12,178 bases of DNA from Planctomycetes bacterium UBA4800 (GTDB taxonomy: Bacteria; Planctomycetota; UBA8108; UBA8890; UBA8898). The position numbers were made by a program, and so were the translations under genes. Positions 5,112 through 11,009 of this stretch are shown here, piece by piece (position 1 is the stretch's first letter; every line of letters starts with the position of its first letter). The DNA lies in the NCBI GenBank assembly GCA_002402755.1, contig DHGK01000188.1, forward strand, positions 1 to 12,178, in the 5' to 3' direction. A model generated the notes under the pieces. The model was not told where the DNA came from, searched no databases, and saw nothing but the letters and a program-made list of their open reading frames with translations.

Positions 5112-7267
5112 CGATGCGCCGCGCGCTCTGGCACGAGCGTGCACGCGATGTCGCGCCGGAAGGGCGGCGCCTGCACGCGCTCGCCCTTGGCGATGGCGCG
5201 CGTCTCCGCGCGGATGGGCTTTCCCGCGTAGGTGTCCCACCATTCGATGCGGTATGTCCCTTCGGGCAGGTCGGGGACCGCGACGGCGGCGTTCACGATC
5301 TCCGGGGCGGTGCGGCCTTCGACGGCGACGTTCCACCACGACGCCGCGGGATCGCTCATCCAGAGGCACGTGAGGCGCTCGCCGCGGAGCGCCATGGCGT
5401 GGAGCACGGGGTCGCGCTCGCGCCACGCGACGGGCGTGAAGCCCGACGACGGGAAGGGGATGTCCGCGACGAAGGCCGCGAGCGGCGCGTAGTGGCGGTA
5501 GAGACGCATGCGGTCGAAATCCTCCCACCACCAGCTCATGCTCGCGCCCGCGAGGCCCGCCATGGTCGCGGCCCAGAGCGCGTCGTGGCCGTGGAGGTAG
5601 TCCTCGTCCTTTCGCATGTAGTTGCTGAGCTCCCACTTGTCGCCCGCAAGGCCGAACTCGCCCAGGAACGCGGGCTTGTCGGGCGTGCGGCTGCGCAGGA
5701 ACGCGGCCCTCTCGGCGACCGCCGCCGCCGCGTCCTTGAACGCATCGCCGAGCGCGGGCCGCAGGTAGAAGTGCATGTCGGCGGTGTCGAGCGCCGGGTG
5801 GGCCCAATCGCGCGGGCACGGGGCCCACGCGCTCGTCGCGATGAGGTGGCGGTAAGGGTCGATGCCCTCGAAATGCGCCCTGAGCTCGCGGTAGAAGCGG
5901 TCGAGCGGCTTCCCCGGATCCATCTCGTTCCAGTACTCCCAGGCCGCGATGCTCGTTGAGTATCCCCAGCGCGCGACGAAGTACCGCGCCAGGTTCTTGA
6001 TCGCGGCGATGGCGCCGGCGTACTCGGGGCTGTTCTCCTTCGACAGGCGCGCCATGTAGAGGTCGCGCGCCACGAACGCGACCTGGAGCGCGATGCCGCG
6101 CGCCTCGGCGGCGGCGACCACGCGATCGAGGAAGCGCGCATCGATCTGGTCGTACGAGCCCTCGATGGGTGCGCCGGCATCGGCCTGCGGGAGAAGCTCG
6201 GGTCCGCCGGCCGCCTCCCGTAGCGAGAGACCGTCGAGAAGGACGGCGCCGCCGGCGTCGCGCACGTGGAACGCGAGGCGGTTGAGCCACCACCGCCCGC
6301 CGGCGGTTTCCACGCGCCGCGTGAAAGGCTCCCAGGCGCTCCGTCCGCCGCACGCGACCGGCTCGGCGGGCGCGGCGCCGTCGACTTCGATGGCGATCGA
6401 GGCCGGGCGCGTCGAGAAGAGCCGTCCCGAGAGGGTGTATGCGGTCCCGGGCTTCACCGCGAGCGGGCGCGGCGGCGATGCGGTCACGGAGTCGCCCGGC
6501 GCCGAGCCGAGCGCGATGCACTTCCCGCCGGCCGGCCCGCCTTCGTCCGGCATGGGGACGAAGGGCGGTTTCCACGACCACGAGCGGCCCCACGGGCTCT
6601 TGCGCGCCTCGATCGCCATGGCCCAGTCCTCGCAGCACGCCCAGATGCGCACGAAGTTCCCGCCCGCGGCCGCGATGGCGGCGAAGACCTCGTCCAGCTT
6701 CGCGGTGCCGTTCACGTACTGGGAGTATCCCAGGAAGGCGACGTTCTGGCCGATCGCGAAGAACGCCTCGCCGCTCGTACGTTCCAGGTAACGGCCGTCC
6801 TTCCGCGCGGCGCGCAGGAATCCCGGGCGCGCCGATGGTGTGCACTCGAACCGGAACGGCGCCGAGCGATGGATGCCGCCGCGGTCCTCGATGACGACGG
6901 CGCCGGAGTACTCTCCGACCGCGGACGGCGCGAACCTGACCTTCCAGACGCAGGGGCCCGAGGGGTAGATCCAGTCGGCGCTCCTGCCGCCGGCCTCGAG
7001 GAGCTTCTCCTCGCACGGCTGGAACCAGAAGGCCGGCGCCTTCAGTGCGGCGCCGTCCGGCGCGGCGATCTCGGCCCACGCGCGCACCTCGGCCGCGTCG
7101 TACGGGCGCGCATACGAGGCCGGCGGCGCGAACGTGATCTCGATCTTCGCGTGGCGCTCGACGCTCCGCGCGTCGAGCTCGGCGACGAGGTCGGCCGCGC
7201 GCAGCGGGAGCGCCGCGCAGGCCACGAACAGCACGGACGATCCGGCGAGGCGCAGTGCGCAATCCAT
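5108..7267 (-). CDS. Secreted DUF5060-type clan GH-A glycoside hydrolase
   Basis: The protein has 719 residues. Residues 1-25 are a signal peptide (ending LPLRAADL). Residues 27-145 are a DUF5060-like beta domain (AKIEITFAPPASY, WKVRFAPSAVGEYSGAV) typical of family-5-like glycosidases. A (beta/alpha)8 barrel starts near 155 (FFAIGQNVAFLG, GGNFVRIWACCEDW). The acid/base is probably E448 in WEYWNEMD (443-450) and the nucleophile E537 in FLGEFG (534-539). A jelly-roll-like insert occupies about 255-355 (VKPGTAYTLSGRLFSTRPASI, VLLDGLSLREA) between early barrel strands; it resembles a carbohydrate-binding module. A C-terminal beta domain (about 625-719) ends with TYRIEWWDTYAGKPI. It should cleave a beta-linked polysaccharide outside the cytoplasm by a retaining mechanism; the substrate cannot be read from sequence. 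The start at ATG 7267 is supported by AAAGGA 7 nt upstream and the signal peptide. It is divergent from the Gfo/Idh gene. Confidence 0.88.
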   Translation of the reverse strand: MDCALRLAGSSVLFVACAALPLRAADLVAELDARSVERHAKIEITFAPPASYARPYDAAEVRAWAEIAAPDGAALKAPAFWFQPCEEKLLEAGGRSADWIYPSGPCVWKVRFAPSAVGEYSGAVVIEDRGGIHRSAPFRFECTPSARPGFLRAARKDGRYLERTSGEAFFAIGQNVAFLGYSQYVNGTAKLDEVFAAIAAAGGNFVRIWACCEDWAMAIEARKSPWGRSWSWKPPFVPMPDEGGPAGGKCIALGSAPGDSVTASPPRPLAVKPGTAYTLSGRLFSTRPASIAIEVDGAAPAEPVACGGRSAWEPFTRRVETAGGRWWLNRLAFHVRDAGGAVLLDGLSLREAAGGPELLPQADAGAPIEGSYDQIDARFLDRVVAAAEARGIALQVAFVARDLYMARLSKENSPEYAGAIAAIKNLARYFVARWGYSTSIAAWEYWNEMDPGKPLDRFYRELRAHFEGIDPYRHLIATSAWAPCPRDWAHPALDTADMHFYLRPALGDAFKDAAAAVAERAAFLRSRTPDKPAFLGEFGLAGDKWELSNYMRKDEDYLHGHDALWAATMAGLAGASMSWWWEDFDRMRLYRHYAPLAAFVADIPFPSSGFTPVAWRERDPVLHAMALRGERLTCLWMSDPAASWWNVAVEGRTAPEIVNAAVAVPDLPEGTYRIEWWDTYAGKPIRAETRAIAKGERVQAPPFRRDIACTLVPERAAHR

Positions 7268-7300
7268 GTGCAAGTCCTTTCGCGGCGGTCTGGCTCCGGC

Positions 7301-7306
7301 ATTGTA
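7301..7306 (-). promoter_or_regulatory. Probable -10 box of the glycoside hydrolase gene
   Basis: The minus strand reads TACAAT, 5 of 6 matches to TATAAT, in a GGTACAATG context. It would give a leader of about 27 nt containing the AAAGGA site. No convincing -35 box is visible at 16-18 bp, so an activator or another sigma factor may be needed. Confidence 0.45.
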
Positions 7307-7310
7307 CCAT

Positions 7311-7340
7311 GCGCGGCCGGCCCCTTGGCGCGCGGCCGCG
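7311..7340. promoter_or_regulatory. Possible operator dyads in the divergent control region
   Basis: GCGCGGCCG occurs at 7311-7319 and again at 7330-7338, start to start 19 bp, about two helical turns. The second copy overlaps the perfect palindrome CGCGGCCGCG (7331-7340), which sits inside the -35/-10 spacer of the Gfo/Idh promoter. A shared regulator binding both promoters is possible. GC-rich palindromes are common by chance here, so the call is weak. Confidence 0.25.
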
Positions 7341-7353
7341 GCGCGTTTACGAT
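7325..7353 (+). promoter_or_regulatory. Promoter of the Gfo/Idh oxidoreductase gene
   Basis: TTGGCG (7325-7330) and TACGAT (7348-7353) are separated by exactly 17 bp, each with 4 of 6 consensus matches. A start near 7360 leaves a leader of about 36 nt containing the GAGGTGGG ribosome-binding site. It is divergent from the glycoside hydrolase promoter. Confidence 0.5.
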
Positions 7354-7395
7354 GAGCGCATGGCTCGTAAACCGGCAATTGATGAGGTGGGCACA

Positions 7396-8736
7396 ATGGC
7401 GAATCGCATGCAGGTGTCGAGGCGTTCGTTTCTGCGCGGGGCGGCGGCGGGCGCGATCGCCGCGCCGAGCTTCATACCCGCGGCGGCGCTCGGGGCGGAC
7501 GGCGCCGCGGCGCCGAGCGACAGGGTGGCGGTGGGTCTGATCGGGTGCGGCGGCATGGGCCGCGAGAACCTCAAGAACTGCGCGCGGCACCCCGATGTCG
7601 TCGCCGCCGCGGTCTGCGACGTCAACACGCAGCGGCTCGACTCGACGCAGGCCGAGTACAAGGCGACGGCGAAGGCCTACGCGGACTATCGCGCGCTGCT
7701 CGACATGGAGGACCTGGACGGCGTCATCATCGCGACGCCGCCCCACTGGCATACCCTGCAGGCGGTCCATGCCTGCGAAGCGAAGAAGGACATCTATCTC
7801 CAGAAGCCGATGACGCTGCATCTGGCCGAGAGCCTCGCCGTCAGGAACGCGGTGGCGAAGCACAAGAGGGTCTCGCAGATCGGCACCCAGATCCACGCCG
7901 GCGAGAACTACCGCCGCGTGGTTGAGCTGGTGCGCTCGGGCAACCTGGGGAAGATCAGCGTCGTCAGGACGTTCAACGTGATGAACCAGGGACGCAACGG
8001 CCTCGGCAAGGATCCGAACACGACCCCCCCCGAGGGGCTCGACTGGGAGGCGTGGCTCGGGCCCGCGCCGAAGCGGTCCTACAACCGGATTCTCGCGACG
8101 GGCTCGTACGAGCACTGCTCGTTCATGGACTACAGCGGCGGTTGGACGCCCGGCATGGCGCCGCACATTCTGGACCTGCCCGTGTGGGCCCTCGACCTGG
8201 GCTACCCGACGTACATTGCGAGCACGGGCGGGAGGTTCACCATCGACGACGACGGCGATGCGCCCGACGTCCAGGAGATCCTGTGGCAGTACCCGGGGCT
8301 GACCATGACGTGGATGATGTCGCTGGTGAACAGCTACGGCTTCGACCTGCACGGCGAGCCGGTGCCGCAGCGGCGCCTGGGCATCTACTTCCACGGCCTG
8401 AACGGCACGCTGTACTGCAACTACGGCATGCACAAGATCGTGCCCGAGGGCAAGGCCATGGAGGGCGTGCAGGCCCCCGAGTCGCGCATTCCGCCGTCGC
8501 CCGGCCACGAACACGAGTGGATCGACTGCATCAAGTCGCGCAAGGAGCCGAGCTGCTGCGTCGCGTACCACACGAAGGTCGATGTGCCGCTCGTCCTCGG
8601 GAACCTTGCGCTGCGGCTCGGCCGTGCGATCAGGTTCGATCCCGCGGCCGCGAAGATCGTGGGCGACGAGGAGGCCGTACGCCTGGCGAAGCCCGAGTAT
8701 CGAAGCCCGTACCGGTTCCCCGAGGAGTACCTGTGA
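7396..8736 (+). CDS. Tat-exported Gfo/Idh/MocA family oxidoreductase
   Basis: The protein has 446 residues. The N-terminus SRRSFLRGAAAGAIAAPSFI (8-27) is a twin-arginine signal, so the enzyme should be exported folded with its cofactor. The Rossmann NAD(P)-binding motif is GLIGCGGMGRENLK (47-60), with CDVN at 74-77 and ATPPHWH at 113-119. The family EKP motif appears as QKP (136-138, catalytic Lys137). The C-terminal alpha/beta domain has GGWTPGMAPHILDLPVW (248-264), with H257 and D260 in the usual substrate-site region. The length suits exported members common in Planctomycetota. Such proteins oxidise or epimerise sugars or derivatives; the substrate is unknown. The start at ATG 7396 is supported by GAGGTGGG just upstream and puts the Tat motif at the usual position; an earlier ATG at 7360 is less likely. 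Divergent from a glycoside hydrolase, it may process released sugars. Confidence 0.9.
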   Translation: MANRMQVSRRSFLRGAAAGAIAAPSFIPAAALGADGAAAPSDRVAVGLIGCGGMGRENLKNCARHPDVVAAAVCDVNTQRLDSTQAEYKATAKAYADYRALLDMEDLDGVIIATPPHWHTLQAVHACEAKKDIYLQKPMTLHLAESLAVRNAVAKHKRVSQIGTQIHAGENYRRVVELVRSGNLGKISVVRTFNVMNQGRNGLGKDPNTTPPEGLDWEAWLGPAPKRSYNRILATGSYEHCSFMDYSGGWTPGMAPHILDLPVWALDLGYPTYIASTGGRFTIDDDGDAPDVQEILWQYPGLTMTWMMSLVNSYGFDLHGEPVPQRRLGIYFHGLNGTLYCNYGMHKIVPEGKAMEGVQAPESRIPPSPGHEHEWIDCIKSRKEPSCCVAYHTKVDVPLVLGNLALRLGRAIRFDPAAAKIVGDEEAVRLAKPEYRSPYRFPEEYL

Positions 8737-8772
8737 ACGACCGCGGACGGGGAGCCGCGCGCGGCGGCCGAG

Positions 8773-8791
8773 CTGCGGGCGGAGCCCGCAG
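8773..8791 (+). terminator. Intrinsic terminator between convergent genes
   Basis: CTGCGGGC (8773-8780), a GGA loop and GCCCGCAG (8784-8791) form a perfect 8-bp stem, followed by TTACAGTTT on the plus strand. It lies 36 nt after the oxidoreductase stop and abuts the stop of the converging VOC gene, so it may serve both directions. A 12-nt GC palindrome (8754-8765) lies just before it. Confidence 0.65.
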
Positions 8792-9370
8792 TTACAGTTT
8801 CGGGCCGATCAGCTCGATGATGTTGCCGTCCGGGTCGCGCACGAGCGACAGGTAGTCCTCGCCTCCGGCGAGCGGGTACGCTTCCTTGATCACCGTCGCG
8901 CCGGCCTTCTTGGCGCGCGCGAGGGAGGCGGTCGTGTCGTTGATGAAGATCGTGATGTAGCGGAACCCGAGGCTGGAGCTGATGTAAGTCGTGTCGACCT
9001 TCGCGGGCGGCGCCTTGGGGAATTCCATGAGCTTGATCTTGGTCGCCTTGTTCTTGTCGGCGGCGGTGAAGACGCGCACCTTGAAGGCCTGGCCGTCGGT
9101 GAGCCCGGTTTCCTTGCTCATCGAAGCCGGCACGGCGAAGCCATCAAGCTCCGTGAAGTCGAGCGCGTTCTTGTAGAACGCCGCGGCCTTCTCCAGGTTG
9201 CTCACGATGACCCCGATGTCGATGACGTTCTTGTCGAAGCTGTCCTTGGGAGCCTTGGCGTCATCCGCCGCGTGGCCGCGCGGGGGCGCCGATGCCGCGA
9301 AGAACGCGACGCTCGCGCACAAGAACGCCGCCGAAACGATTGCCAGACCGACGACCATGCCGTGCCGCAT
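8792..9370 (-). CDS. Exported VOC-fold (glyoxalase-like) protein with altered metal site
   Basis: The protein has 192 residues. Residues 1-34 are a signal peptide or anchor (VVGLAIVSAAFLCASVAFFAASAPP). Two beta-alpha-beta-beta-beta modules of the vicinal oxygen chelate fold follow: IDIGVIVSNLEKAAAFYKNALDF (50-72) to KIKLMEF (111-117), and FRYITIFINDTTASLARAKKAGA (136-158) to DPDGNIIELIGPKL (179-192). In typical metal-dependent members the first strand of each module supplies His and the last supplies Glu. By my alignment the His positions are D51 and Y138, while E116 and E186 remain. The protein may bind a different metal, bind a ligand without metal, or be non-catalytic. Periplasmic export is unusual for classical glyoxalase I. 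The start at ATG 9370 follows a strong AAGGAGGT site at short spacing; Met5 is the alternative. It converges with the Gfo/Idh gene. Confidence 0.85.
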   Translation of the reverse strand: MRHGMVVGLAIVSAAFLCASVAFFAASAPPRGHAADDAKAPKDSFDKNVIDIGVIVSNLEKAAAFYKNALDFTELDGFAVPASMSKETGLTDGQAFKVRVFTAADKNKATKIKLMEFPKAPPAKVDTTYISSSLGFRYITIFINDTTASLARAKKAGATVIKEAYPLAGGEDYLSLVRDPDGNIIELIGPKL

Positions 9371-9424
9371 ACGACCTCCTTCGCCGTGCCGTGTTGCTTC
9401 CGCGGCGACACGCCGCGACCCTTC

Positions 9425-9453
9425 ACGATACCATCGCCGCGGCGACTTGGGAA
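9425..9453 (-). promoter_or_regulatory. Promoter-like element of the VOC gene
   Basis: On the minus strand, TTCCCA (9448-9453) and TATCGT (9425-9430) are 17 bp apart, each with 4 of 6 consensus matches. The leader would be about 48 nt and includes the AAGGAGGT site. The same TATCGT box at the same spacing occurs before the gene at 11010. Confidence 0.45.
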
Positions 9454-9483
9454 CATTGCCGCCGGCGCCGTGCCGCCGCCGCC

Positions 9484-9512
9484 TTCAGGCGGCGCCGCCC
9501 CGGTGTTACAAT
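9484..9512 (+). promoter_or_regulatory. Promoter of the CCA-type gene, giving a near-leaderless mRNA
   Basis: TACAAT (9507-9512) is a 5-of-6 -10 box. TTCAGG (9484-9489), 17 bp upstream, is a poor -35. The -10 ends 9 nt before ATG 9522, so transcription would begin within about 4 nt of the start codon. No Shine-Dalgarno precedes the ATG, in keeping with leaderless translation. A 7-bp GC hairpin (9477-9494) overlaps the -35 region. Confidence 0.5.
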
Positions 9513-9521
9513 TCTTTCCGC

Positions 9522-10901
9522 ATGGATGTCGAGATTCCCGATCCCAGGGTACGCGAGGCGGTGCGCGCCGTGTGCGAGCTCGTGCGCGCCGAGCCGGGCG
9601 GGCGGGCGCTGCTCGTCGGCGGCTGCGTCAGGGATGCGATGCTCGGCCGCCCGGCCGAGGATATCGACATCGAGGTCTACGGCGTGGCGCCGGAGCGCCT
9701 CACGCAAGTCCTGGGCGCGCGCTTCCGCATCGACCTGGTAGGCGCGGCGTTCGGCGTCATCAAGCTTCACGGCATGCCCGTCGACGTGTCGCTCCCGCGG
9801 CGCGAGTCGAAGGCCGGCCTCGGCCACCGGGGCTTCGAGATCCGGTCCGATCCGGGACTCTCGTACGCCGAGGCCGCCGCGCGGCGCGACTTCACCATCA
9901 ACGCGATGGCGGTCGATCCGCTGGCGAGCGAGCTCATCGACCCCTTCCGCGGCGCGCGGGACCTGGAGGCGCGAATTCTGCGCCACACCTCGGACCATTT
10001 CGCCGAGGATCCGCTCAGGGTCCTGCGCGGCATGCAGTTCGCGGCGCGCTTCGAGTGCGCCGTCGCGCCCGAGACCGTCAAGCTCTGCCGCGCGATCGAG
10101 CCCGAGGGGCTCGCGCGGGAACGCGTGTTCGACGAGTGGAAGAAGCTGATCCTCCAGGGCGTCGCGATCTCGCGCGGGCTCGCCTTCCTGCGGGACTGCG
10201 CGTGGATCCGGCACTACCCCGAGCTCGAAGCCCTCGTCGGGTGCGCGCAGGAGCCCGACTGGCATCCGGAGGGCGATGTGTGGGTGCATACTCTCCACTG
10301 CATGGACGCGTTCGCGCGCGGCCGCACGGGCGACGCCCGCGAGGACCTGATCGTCGGCCTCGCCGTCCTGTGCCACGATTTCGGGAAGCCGGCGACGACG
10401 GCGTTCGAGGACGGGCGCATCCGCTCGCTCGGCCACGAGGGGGCGGGAGAGGCGCCCGCGCGCGCGTTTCTCGGCCGCATGACGAACCAGGAGGACCTGA
10501 TCGACGCGGTCGTGCCGCTCGTGACGCACCACCTGCGGCCGCAGCAGTATCACGAGGCGGGGGCCGGCGACGGCGCGATCCGCCGCCTCGCCCGCGCCGT
10601 GGGACGGATCGACCGGCTCGTGCGCGTGGCGGACGCCGACATGCAGGGGCGGCCCGGGCTGCCGCGCAAGGAATTCGCGGCGGGCGCGTGGCTTCTGGCG
10701 CGCGCGGAGGCGCTCGCGGTCAAGGACGCGGCGCCCAAGCCTCTCGTCATGGGCCGCCACCTGCTCGCGCTCGGCTTCGCGCCGGGGCCCGCCCTCGGCG
10801 CGCTCCTGGCGGCGTGCTACGAGGCGCAGCTCGACGGTGCGTTCGCGACGCTCGATGACGGGATCGAATTCGCTCGTCGCGCGGCCGGCATGCCGAAGTG
10901 A
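9522..10901 (+). CDS. cca: CCA-adding enzyme / poly(A) polymerase family protein with HD domain
   Basis: The protein has 459 residues. The class II head domain is clear: ALLVGGCVRDAMLGR (29-43), EDIDIEVYG with D47 and D49 as the metal-binding pair, RRDFTINAMAVD (121-132), DPFRGARDLEAR (140-151) and EDPLRVLRGMQFAARF (162-177). After the neck/body helices there is an HD-type domain with H256, LCHDFGKP (283-290; H285-D286) and VTHHLRP (334-340). The tail contains the family segment VMGRHLLALGFAPGPALGALL. These enzymes repair or build the 3' CCA of tRNA from CTP and ATP in the cytoplasm. Paralogues act as poly(A) polymerases, and sequence reading alone cannot separate the two, so the symbol is provisional. 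The start at ATG 9522 fits the family N-terminus and the adjacent -10 box; upstream in-frame extension lacks family sequence. Confidence 0.88.
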   Translation: MDVEIPDPRVREAVRAVCELVRAEPGGRALLVGGCVRDAMLGRPAEDIDIEVYGVAPERLTQVLGARFRIDLVGAAFGVIKLHGMPVDVSLPRRESKAGLGHRGFEIRSDPGLSYAEAAARRDFTINAMAVDPLASELIDPFRGARDLEARILRHTSDHFAEDPLRVLRGMQFAARFECAVAPETVKLCRAIEPEGLARERVFDEWKKLILQGVAISRGLAFLRDCAWIRHYPELEALVGCAQEPDWHPEGDVWVHTLHCMDAFARGRTGDAREDLIVGLAVLCHDFGKPATTAFEDGRIRSLGHEGAGEAPARAFLGRMTNQEDLIDAVVPLVTHHLRPQQYHEAGAGDGAIRRLARAVGRIDRLVRVADADMQGRPGLPRKEFAAGAWLLARAEALAVKDAAPKPLVMGRHLLALGFAPGPALGALLAACYEAQLDGAFATLDDGIEFARRAAGMPK

Positions 10902-10912
10902 GCGCGCTCGCC

Positions 10913-10941
10913 TTGCCCTGCGCCGCGGCGGGTGGTATCGT
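10913..10941 (+). promoter_or_regulatory. Promoter-like element of the NqrA/RnfC-type gene
   Basis: TTGCCC (10913-10918) and TATCGT (10936-10941) have a 17-bp spacer, each with 4 of 6 matches. The start near 10948 leaves about 60 nt of leader containing AGGGAG, 9 nt before ATG 11010. The element begins 12 nt after the CCA-type gene stop, so the two genes may be separately transcribed. Confidence 0.45.
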
Positions 10942-11009
10942 CAAGACGCACGCGGCCGGTGGCGGTTCCCGCCGCGGAATGAGCGGCTCGGCGCAGGGAG
11001 CGCGCAACA

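Noticed and set aside
3848..5959. Long + strand open frame of 703 codons
   Set aside because: Crosses two well-supported minus-strand genes and their promoter region, is Arg/Val/Glu-rich and lacks recognisable motifs; a shadow.
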